Of a stretch of 64,000 bases of DNA, positions 53,930 to 64,000 are shown piece after piece (within the stretch, counting starts at the first letter, position 1; each line of letters starts with the position of its first letter). Both the position numbers and the translations under genes were made by a program. The stretch is from assembly GCA_035236585.1 (NCBI GenBank), contig CP141132.1, forward strand, positions 25,999,445-26,063,444. The letters are read 5' to 3'. The notes under the pieces are model-generated. The model was not told the DNA's origin. It ran no database searches and saw nothing but the letters and a program-made list of their open reading frames with translations. The DNA comes from Warburgia ugandensis. Taxonomy: Eukaryota; Streptophyta; Magnoliopsida; Canellales; Canellaceae.

Positions 53930-55740
53930 CTTTCTTTTACACATTAAGCTTATGCTTTTGTGTGCAGAGCTCTTTGAGAAACTTGTCATGAGCATGAATG
54001 TCTTTAATAGCATTGAGTAATTGGATATTGAATTGCACATGTTTAAACACATCCATTATCTTATGGAAATTAGTTTTTTTCTTTACCTTGTTTAACAACT
54101 AAGAGAATGGAACTTTAGGCACATAGGATGCCTCCACTATAGGCTCATATGGAGTTGGAGATTTTTGTCTTTTCTCATTCTCTTTAATTGTAGCTCGTTC
54201 ATTCTCCTCTAAGTTTTCCTCAATTTGCTGTACTTTATTATCAACCCGATGGCCACTCCTAAGGGTAGTTATTGACTTTGCTTGCTCTTGTTGTTTATCT
54301 AAATTTAAAGTGGACCCTATTTTAAACTACCCATTAGGGCTTGGAATTGGCTAACTGGGAAGTTGTCCCTTTCCTCTATCACTAATTATAGCATAACTAG
54401 CTCATTTGCATGTCTAGTTTGGCAGTAGCTTGAGAATTGACATTGGTACCTTGTCTACTCTTATTCTGTTAGTTGTGTAGGGCCTATTTAGTCTCCTCAT
54501 TTTGTTTTATGAGTATTTGTATATTGTTTTCCAATGATGGTTTCTTTGGTTACTATGGAAGTTGAAAACTAGGTGGCTACTGGGGAACTGAAGTTCTAGG
54601 AAAGTTTTGTGTAAGGAGTTCATAGATGGACCTCCTTAGTGATTATTTTTAGAACATGAAAAGTTAGGATGCCTAGCCCATCCTAGATTATAGGTCTTAG
54701 AATATAGATTATTGCTAGGGTTGCATATGCATTCACTGAATTCTCTTATTCTAAAAGATATTTAGTGTACACCCTATTAGATGGAAAAGCTAAGGTTAAG
54801 TGTGTCAGGCTAGAACAAATGGAACAAGCCTCTTATGGAGGTTTCATGGATGCATTACCAGCCATGTAGGCTCCAATCCTCTAGAACTTACTTACATTCT
54901 TGTCCATTCATCCCTCCAAAGACTCAAGCCTATAAGATTCATATGTGGTCACTCCTATTTCATAAAGCCTCCTCTCTTTTGAGGTTAGGAGTTTCTATCT
55001 CTTCTATTTGAATACTCCCATGGCTGAGAATTTTCAACTAATGTCTCAAAAAATTCCTAGGCCTCTATGTCATTTTTCATCATGAGGGGTGCTTCACTAG
55101 CTGCATCTATCATCTGTCTATTTTAATGTGTAAGTACCTCATAAAAGCACTGAATTGTCTATTATTTTTCAAAGCCATGATGGGGACACTTTTGGCACAA
55201 TTCATTCTACCTTTCCCAACACTCATAAAATTGTTCATCTTCTCTTTGTTGGAACTTTATGATCTCCCTACAAGGGGCATTGGTCTTGCGTATAGGAAAA
55301 AAATTTGCTCAGAAACTTTTCATACAATTGGTCCCATGTGGTAATGGAACTGACCTCTAAACAATTCATCACGATTTAGCCTTATCTTTCAACTAGAAGG
55401 GTAACAACCTAAGTCTAATAGAACCATATGAGACATTTCAGAACTCAAGGAATTCCTTGGTATGTAGGTATGGATCCTCTCTCTCTCTCTCTCAACCATA
55501 ATATGTTAAAAGTAACTGAATGACTCTAGGTTTAAGCTTAAAATGGTTTGCACTTGTAGGTGGTAATGTGATGTATGATAGATTATTTAGTTAAAGTGGC
55601 ACATAGAAGTCTCTTATGGCATTGTGCTCCACTACTACTAATGCATCTGCCATGGGGTAAGGAAGTTGATTTCTACCACTTGTCTGTGGGTATGGTCAAT
55701 CTTAGGATCGAATGGTACTAATTTAGTGTTCTGAGATAGA
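53930..55740 (-). pseudogene. Element C gag relic
   Basis: Diverged from, but parallel to, 42420-44160 of element B in reverse order on the plus strand. Few protein blocks survive; assignment rests mainly on DNA similarity to element B. Broken in many places. Confidence 0.6.
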
Positions 55741-56982
55741 CAACCATGCATGCATTAAGATGAAATCCTATTTATATGATTCTCCCTAATTATATACTAC
55801 TAACTCTAAATGATGCACAATCAATCCATAAATGGTTTGCTAATGAGCTGTTTGGATAGTCTTTGTTAATCTATAGGGTGGTAGCTTATAGACCTAAATC
55901 TAGAAAGCTCCTCCTTTTATCCGGACTAGACTATTGCTTAGTAGTTAGGCTCTGCTCTAAAGTGGTTAATACAATTCTCATGTAAGGAGGCATTTAGACC
56001 TCAATTAACATCAATTAGAGGTGTGAGAAAAATACTTGAATTTTGCATACCCTCTATAACCACGATGTTCAGAAGCTATTGGAGGGACAATAAGTCTACT
56101 CCCTCAAAAAGGGTCCTACAAGCTTGAAACCCTAAGTCTCTTACTACTTTATTTTAAATTAAGCTTTAACGGATGGAATTGCAAGCATACAAGGAATTGA
56201 ATTGATTACCTAAGTGGGCCAAGGATCGAGTGATGAAATCCAATTCTCATCTTGTAAGGGTCTTGTGGGGCCCTTACTATCAATGTTAACATCCACTATA
56301 AATCAATAAACGTGTAATGTAATACAAGGAATACTAAACTAATGCTTGCCTATATGCTATCTTACAAACGGTCAACACCTTAATAGATAAGACACTCTAT
56401 CCAGGCAGCCTATGCCTTAGTTATAGCTGAGCTCAGGCTAACCTTTATTAAATAAGTGCAAACTAATGCAATAACCCTAAGTAATATGCAAAAATTTATA
56501 ATGAATGAACAATAGAATTACGCAACGATCCAAAAAGGCAATTTTACACTAAATGTAACTACACTAAGAAAATGAAAGAGAATGAGTGGTGTTTTTGATG
56601 AAGTTCAAGTGAGGGTCACTATATCCCACACTTGGCCTATATTATTACAACCCATTTGAAATAAATAATTGAAATTAAGATTACAATGGGGCCTTGTACA
56701 AGTCCTCTAAAAAATATAAAGCCCTAATATAGGAAAGCAATAAATTCCTAACTAATTGGGTGAAGCTTTGACCCATAGGATCATTGTAACTTCTTTCTTC
56801 AAATTTCCCTTGCACAAAAACAAAGAAATACGTTAATTTTTAAGGAATTATCAAAATATAAAAAATATGAATGTAAAGCTCTAATCTAATGCAACATAGA
56901 TCTACAACTAGAAATAAACAATCTAAACAAAAATCCAACAACAAATCATTTTGATTGCTTAACAACAATGCTAAAAACTTGG
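55741..56982 (-). other. Element C leader and primer-site relic
   Basis: Non-coding leader. At 56956-56982 the minus strand reads AAGTTTTTAGCATTGTTGTT, a decayed version of the tRNA-Asp primer region of element A. Confidence 0.6.
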
Positions 56983-57050
56983 TGAAGATTTAATATTACT
57001 TGCAAGTGCACAAGTCAATGCAATAGTTATATGGGAGTGAGGTAAACATG
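56983..57050 (-). repeat. Element C 5' LTR remnant
   Basis: About 65 bases (TGAAGATTTAATATTACTTG onward) align with the LTR ends at 25560 and 59544, then similarity stops. Confidence 0.6.
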
Positions 57051-59543
57051 CATGGCTTCTACTTCTTGGGCTAAGGATGTTACTTTGACATTAAGTTCAT
57101 CTTTTTTTTAGATGTGGGATACATGTCTCCCTACAATAGGTGGTGAGTTTGGGACTATCTAGATGTTCAACTCTTTTCGAGTAAGCCCAAGTTGGTGTAC
57201 ACTCAACAAGTCATTCTAAATGCTCCTTCGTTGCTTTGGTTGTTGATCTAGGAAGTTGCCATTGTATATCTTCTCTATGAGTTGGAACATGCTAGAATTA
57301 AGCCCCTTATAAAATAAAATGATAATGCATCATGGTTCATAGCTGTGATGTGGGCATGCAAGTAATAAGTCTTTGAACCTTTATTAGTGATGGTAGAATG
57401 ACTCTTTGTCTCTCTAGGTAAAGTTCATTATCTTTTAGTGGAGTGAATTTGTTTTATGTGTAGGAATTCTTTTTTTTTCTTTTAAGAATTCCCTAGTCTT
57501 TTCATGCTAGGTCTTTACGGAACCTACTAACAGTGCATTAAACCATATTTTAGCTTTTTTCTTCAAAGAGAAGGAAATTTTTTTAAGCCTCACTGTCTTT
57601 AAACCAATGTTTTATGCATTCTGTGTGCTACACACTTCATAAAATTCCTTAAGATGCAGTTAAGCACTCTCACTATTTAGTAAGGATTCTCATTATCTAG
57701 CCCATGGAACTTTGGGAGTAACTAAATTATTTCTATCATTAACTCTACTACACTAGCATTTGGTGTGCTAGTGTGTGTTGGCTATGTGTGATCTTTTATA
57801 GTTTTCCCATGAGAATTTTGATAAAAATCATTGTTCTCATGGTCACTCTATTGGTCCCGCTCTCTGTTTCCATTCCTTGTTCAATCTCTATACATTGCAT
57901 GACTATTTCTCCTTGGTAGAGGTTGATACTCATCATCCATTGGAGGTGTTGGTTTCTTATTCAAGATGAGTGGAGGACCTTGATCACCTCTATTACTTCC
58001 ATGGGGTGGGTTACCCCTAGATTACTAATTATTCATTGATGGTGATTGATTTGGTTGCATGTCTTGGTCGTACTTGACTAACCTCCTAGTTTTGTCACCT
58101 ATTCATAAGTGCATTCAAAGAAAGATCTCTCTCTTTTTTTTTTTAATGGAAAAAACTACCCTAATTGATGCAATTTAAATGCTTATTATGGACAATGATA
58201 AAGCAAATAATTTAAACAACCCAAAGATTAGTAAGGAGACAGTTTGATTGTCTAGAATTTGTGTGGGGGAGAAGCTTTTAGATTATCCTAATCTAATACT
58301 CCTCCTCCCTTTTAAACTTGCCCCATTGCTTACTAGTTAGATCCTAATCTAACCAACCACTTCACACCCTCCTTAACTAGCCATAGATAGTTTGAGTTGT
58401 CAAATGTGCTGGCAAAGTTATATTGGTGGAGTCAGTTAGATAAGGGCCACAAGAGTGGCAATGGGTCGCCGCCTTCCAAGAGGTGAGCATATGAAGGCTT
58501 CTATAGGACTCTTCTAATTAGTTTTAATTTAATTTGGAAGGTTGGCTCATGAGCTTCTAGTAATTATCCTAGGCGGGCCAAGAGGTGGTGATAAAATCCA
58601 CCCTTGATCTTGTGGGGTTAGGTTCCCTTACAAATTAATTTTTACTCTCCATGGAAGTTTGATCAACATATAATTCACTTTAAAGCAACAAATATGCCTT
58701 AAAAAGCAATAAACTAATGCAAGCCATAAAATGCAACAAATATAAATTATGCTATCTATATGCAATTATAGTACCAACCAATAGCACAAAATTATTCTAA
58801 TTATGCAAACCCTAACCTAGGAATTGTAAGGAGTTAGGATTCTCATAGTGGGGTCTTTGATAAAGTTTTCTTGTACAAGGGTGAGACCATTTACATTCCA
58901 CCTCCACTTCCAGGTTAAATGATCCACGCCTGGCCTGTATTATTACTACCTTTTTAAACAAAATATGATAAAAAAGTACAATCTATCCTCACTAAAGTTC
59001 ACTCAAAATAAAAATTTATTGTCCTCATTGAAATCCTCCTTTAATTCCATGTTCAGTTTCCTGCAAAATAAAAAAAATGCAATTCCTAAAATTCTTAATT
59101 TTTTGATTTTTTAAATTTTATGAAAACTCAGTAAGTGCACAGGCTATTGTAATATAATTTGTGTAAGTACTAGTCAGTCCCATGGGGACTTGATTGAAAA
59201 AGTAGGAGTTTGAATAAAATTTAAAGTACCAACAATTAATGGAAATTAAAACAATTAAATACAATGCACTAAAAAATTCACATTCACTACTTAACTAAAA
59301 TTTATAAAATTTTGAATCTAATTGACAATGAATTTAAACAAAATAAAAGCTAAATTTTCGCTCCCTAGCTCGATCACTGCATCATGTAGCAAAATTCTCC
59401 ATGTATGCTCATATTCAAGTAGATTAAACCACATTAAATGATCAATGATATCCTTGATTGTTGTTCCAATGGTCAAATTATGCAAAATTTTCAAAAATGT
59501 GTCGACCTGCATTAATAGATGAAATTGTGATATGGATGCCTAG
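57051..59543 (-). mobile_element. Element E: gag-leader-LTR fragment, Athila/Tat-like
   Basis: Another minus-strand piece: a gag relic at about 57051-58130 that parallels element A gag DNA in reverse (for example the block around 57485-57560), a leader at 58131-59125, and an LTR end from about 59131 (AAGTGCACAGGCTATTGTAA) to 59543. The primer site is missing and the rest of the element is absent. It abuts the LTR remnant of element C on one side and a longer LTR-like block on the other. Confidence 0.6.
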
Positions 59544-62500
59544 TGTAGCTTTAATATTACTCTCAATCGCATGAATCAATGTAGTAATTGTACGCTAGTG
59601 AAGTCGATCCCATAAGGAATCTCACAGATTAGTTATGTTGATTAGATCTTATTTAAATTACTTACCCTAGCCAAAGAGAGATTGATTTGATTAAACTAAG
59701 AATGTAAATAACAAGGAGTTAGAAACGTGCATGGAATTAGAAACTAAATGAAATGAAGACTTTCTAAAAATAACACTTTCTAAAAGCTAAACTTAGAATC
59801 TTTTTAAGCTAATCTAAGATGCAAATTATTAAAGCAAGGATCTAAACAAGACTTAAACTAAGGAACTAGCAAATTACTAAAACTCATGACACCATGCACA
59901 TGAACCATGGAGTTGTGTACATGGAACATGTAATGGAAAATATGAATGGTGTGCATAAAGCTTGAATGAACTTGGGTCATGAAAAGAGACCTAGTGCACA
60001 ATATTCAAGGAGCATAACAATCAAAATTAAAAGAACTTTAATTCTAAATCAAACAAAGCAATCACTCATCAACTAAATGGATTCGTTGAAGTGAAAATTA
60101 TGAGAGAAAGTTGCGCATGTGAAAGGATGCAAAATCTTTAAAGATAAAAATTTAGTTCAAATCAATGTTTAAACCTTCTTCAACACAATTCAGCGATCAC
60201 TAGATACTTCCAACATTTCATGTGCAAGAGAAAATCAAGAGATAAAGAACAAGATGATGGTAACAAATTCAACAAAAGATATATCTCAATCAAAGCAAAG
60301 AACAAGAAGAGAAATGAATAAGGAGACAAACAATGAAGACTAACCTAGAAAAGCTTGAAACCAAAGAGAAAAGAAGCTTAAAGGAGGCATGGAACACAAG
60401 TGAGAAGCAGCCCAAAACAATGCATCAATAACCTTGGAACACCCTATGATGGAAGCACCACTTGCTTAGGAAAAGAGGCATCTCCAACCATATGTCCTTT
60501 ACATGGAATCTTTTTGGGTGGTTTATAGATGTTTTGCTGTCTATTTTGATAACATTCTAGCCTAATTAAAGAGGAAATAGGTGATATAGATTGGAAATTG
60601 TGAAAGAGATAAGAAAGGAAGTTAGGAGATTAGATTTAGAAGGTTGGGTGATGTGGAGATCTTGGTAGCTAAGGTGGGAGGAGCCATCTTTTTAGGAGGT
60701 GCATCCCCACCTTCTTTTGCCCATGCATGACAAACCCTAATAGAGGTGAAGAGAGAGAGAGAAAAATGGAAAGAGAAAGATGGGGAATGGTGATGGCTTC
60801 TCTCTTGATTGGTCCACCTATACATGCATATCTTACCATGTGATAATCTCCAACAAATACTTGCTAATTATCCCTTGAAATTCACAGTTTTAAGATAGGA
60901 TAATTTCTTGAAAAATCCTCCAATTGTGTTGTTCAATGTGGCATGCCTAAGATGGCTTAGTGGCTCACTTTGATGGCTTCAATGGCTTTGCTCTTGAGCT
61001 TACGTCTTTGTCTTAGTATCCTTGATGGCTTAATTAGCTCTCGTGATTCTACTTCATGCAAAGGTGATGGAATTGCAAGGATTTTTACATGGGCCCATTT
61101 CTATCACCTTTTGTTCTTTTCATTGCATCCTTGGACTTCATCTACTTGCCTTAGGTTTATCTTGACTCTTTCTTGAGTTTGGAATGATGAAATTTAGGTC
61201 TTGGCTTTTTTATTTAATCTTGATCCTCAAATTACATCTTGATAGATCTCGGTCGTTGGATCATCATCTTAATTCCTACAAAAGACTAAAAATCTTAATT
61301 AAATCCTAGAAAATTATGATAATTCACATACTTACTCTGGATCAGCTTTTGAACCTATAAAATATCAAACTTTTGAATCATTTGCCCAGAAATGCATGTG
61401 TTGTGAATTTTTGGAAAATATTTTAGATAACGCCTATAATTTGCAACACATGAACTACTAATTGGGTTTTTTTTATACAAATTGAATACTTATCAATGAG
61501 TAAGATTGATTGTATGAATTCCTTATTTAAGATTAGAACGTATATATCAATTAGGAATTGAATTTAAATGAAAAATCTAAAGCTGGGTTTGAAATAAAAT
61601 AAATAAAGCAGGATTAAAGTTTTCATGTTAATTAAAGTTGATCCTTTGATTTAGTTCTATTAAAACCAAATATGGATTAATTCTGCATTGTTTAGGGACT
61701 TAGTTAAAAAAGGACAAAATAGAAAAGATAAAATAGGGAAAATGACAAAACATGACGAACTTAAATAAAAGGGCTAAGGACAAAATTGAAATTTTTGTTA
61801 AAATTTTCTTCTTTTAATAGAATTGAGAGAGAATGATGATGGTGCAAACACCTCCCTATGTTTGTTTGAATAACTAAAACAAAGGGAATAAGGGAGGAAT
61901 TATGTGAAAGCCGAAATGGGTCTTGCCTAGAACAATGGAAATTTGTAAAAATAATGAAAATTTTAGAGAAAACATAGTAAAACCAAAAAAATTACAATGA
62001 TTGAAAATGACTAAAAATAGTTGGAAAGTAGGGAAAGATGGTGATGGTAGAGGGAAAACCAACAATGACTAAGAGATCTGTGAGGGAGAAAATTGGGAAA
62101 TAAATTGATTTTGGATCTGTGATGGAAATGGAAGAATGATGTAAGTAGAATATGACTAGAAATAGAAGATGAGTTGACTGAGGTAAAGAAGTAAACAAAA
62201 AGGAAGTTGGGAAGAAAAATCAATAGTGCACATGAACTGGAAACGAAGAGGATGTAGGGAGAAAACAACAATGAAGTAGAGAGGATGGAAAGGGTGGCTG
62301 ATGGAAGGAGAAGATGGTGATAGAAGGGAAAAATGTGACAGAGAACATGAGAAGGAAAAAATAGGCTGGAAATGGGGGTTAAAATGACTAAAACAGAGAA
62401 AGGAAAGAATGATGGAATAGGGAAGAACATTGGAAATGGGCTGGAAGGAAAGAGAGGGAAGAATTGATGATGATTGAAGAAAAGCAAGTATGATGATTGA

Positions 62501-63135
62501 AATGGAAGGAAAAATGGATGGTAAGCAAAGGAGTGATGGGTAGATGGTAAGGCTGAAAGGTATGATTAAGATAGATGGTTTCAGTTCTTTTCTCTCCTTC
62601 TTCTGCTATGATTGAACCTCCTCCTCATATCTATCTTGCAACCCACCTTTCTTTCTTATATAGACTTTCCCACATTAGTTTCATACTTGTCTTCAACTCC
62701 TCCAATCTTTTCCTTCTCACTCTTAATCTCTTTACCAAAAGATAAGAGATAATCCCTATCATGTTGAAGTCCTACTTATCTCCTTAGTCCTCCTATCCAT
62801 GTGTACTTCATTCTGATTGGCCATCTTCTGCGTCCATCTTGTGTTGTGAATCCATGTATCCTTTTGATGATCATATCATAATTAAGTTGATCCTAGTCAT
62901 CCAAGCTTACTCTAATTGATCTGCAACACATAAAACCCTTAGAGTCATCTTAACCTTGATTTATTCATCTGATTAACTTTGATGATCATCTAGCCATTAA
63001 ATTTTTCCAAACCATGGTTAGATGATCAACTAGGGATATTAATGCATATTTAATCTAATTATACAAAATTAATAGGTTAGATGATCTATCCAAAGCTAAT
63101 TTAAGGTTTTTTTAAACAAATTTGAACATTCAACA
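59544..63135 (-). repeat. 3.6-kb LTR-like block (solo LTR or fragment)
   Basis: Minus-strand LTR with start TGTTGAATGTTC at 63135 and end at 59544 (plus-strand TGTAGCTTTAATATTACTCT). It matches 25560 onward and 33154-34930. Flanking five bases (CCTAG and CTAAT) do not form an exact duplication, so insertion as a clean solo LTR is unproven. The part at 61990-62540 is purine-rich on the plus strand and gives only spurious frames. Confidence 0.6.
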
Positions 63136-64000
63136 CTAATGAATTTAACAAAATTTCTTCACATGCAATTAGGAGATATAGGGCAAGCTTAAGGTAAGTC
63201 ATGAGGATGCTTATAGGTAAAGAGAAGTATAATTAATATGCCTATATATGAATATGAATTGTTTCCATGAAAACTAATGAACTCTTAGTAAAATGTTTAG
63301 CAAACTTACAAATATTACTAATAGTTTGAAACTACTTGAAAACCCTTTACTAATGTTGAATTAGTGATTAAAGTTCTTGGGTATCTTCTTAAGTTTTGGA
63401 TACAAAAATTATAGCTAGTTAAGAAGCCAAAGACTTGGAGACGTTGGAGTTAATGAACTCATGGGATCTCTCATGACTTGTGAGATTGGTCACAATTCCA
63501 AAGAAGATGATGTTAGAAATGTTTATAAAGCTAAAATAAGAATTATCATAAGATAAACCCACATTGCCTACGAGAAAGGCAAGAGAAGAGGCACCCCTTT
63601 TATAGAGGGTTCCTTTATTCACTTTCACTAATATTGATCCTTTAGTGAATGGGCCCACATAGATACTCTTGTGAGCCTACTATGGGCATCTATGTTTCCC
63701 AGTTGTTAGTCATTTAACTGGGGCCCATCATTAGAGTAGGTCTAGCCATGGTTCTTGGTGGTTTCTTGATGGTTAGTTTTGGTTTTTTGGATTGTGAAGT
63801 ATACTCAACTATGGTTTTTGGAGATGTTTGAAGTTGAGATTCTTTGAAATCTCTTTCTTTATTTATTCAATCTAAGGTCTCCTAGAGCTTGATTATTTTA
63901 TCCAAATTTTCATGGCTTCTGGGACTTGAAATCTAAAGATACCAAATTACCTTAATTTCCAAGACTAGAAATCTAAAGATAAGTGTCTATACTCTTTGAG
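63136..64000. other. AT-rich end region, possible LTR promoter
   Basis: No gene is supported. On the minus strand a CTATAAAAGGGGTGCC box near 63592-63607 resembles an LTR TATA box, and AAATCTAAAGATA occurs twice near 63930 and 63970. The family was not recognised. Confidence 0.35.

Noticed and set aside
62011-62487. 158-codon Phe/Pro/Ser-rich minus-strand frame
   Set aside because: Lies in a purine-rich LTR part with biased composition; no similarity.

Overview
The window looks like a repeat-rich chromosomal segment of a flowering plant. The reasons are Ty3/gypsy elements of the Athila/Tat and Tekay chromovirus lineages, a Ty1/copia element primed by initiator tRNA-Met, a hAT element of the Ac/BED type, a tRNA-derived SINE of Au type, a Mutator-like element carrying a piece of a host gene, and one spliced plant-type C2-domain gene with GT-AG introns. 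I cannot name the species; nothing looks grass-specific.

Layout. 1-3.2 kb is a decayed, intron-containing hAT transposase on the plus strand. 3.5-4.5 kb holds a hairpin-rich segment, a LINE reverse-transcriptase remnant (minus strand) and two SINE copies among microsatellites. 6.0-7.34 kb is the only intact host gene I can support: seven exons on the minus strand encode a 240-residue C2-domain protein with a Pro/Tyr-rich tail, and its last exon is tandemly duplicated in the 3' flank. 7.5-13.7 kb has no recognisable gene, only short repeats and a 411-bp tandem duplication.

13.7-25.56 kb is a Ty1/copia LTR plus gag remnant split by a young, nearly complete Athila/Tat-like element (element A, 14568-25000) with 2.1-kb LTRs, a CTTAA target duplication, a tRNA-Asp primer site and gag-protease but no reverse transcriptase or integrase. 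From 25.56 kb to about 57.05 kb lies an old minus-strand Athila/Tat element (element C) that does carry reverse transcriptase, RNase H and integrase relics. It has been split by a Tekay chromovirus (27.5-33.15 kb), by a second gag-protease-only element (element B, 35614-47697, ACAAA target duplication), and by a Pack-MULE-like DNA transposon (48270-50170) that captured part of a PV42-like CBS-domain gene. Element B itself holds a 2.27-kb LTR-derived insert with inverted ends. From 57.05 kb to the end are a gag-leader-LTR fragment (element E), a 3.6-kb LTR-like block and unassigned AT-rich sequence.

How it fits together. A, B and C share a leader, a gag-protease layout, a post-coding region and a 46-bp motif just after the coding region, which suggests one family with RT/integrase-bearing and gag-protease-only members. 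I found no CRISPR array, operon, tRNA, rRNA or defence system. The findings with most to offer are the captured PV42-like fragment, the shared post-coding motif, the inverted-end insert in element B and the duplicated terminal exon of the C2 gene.
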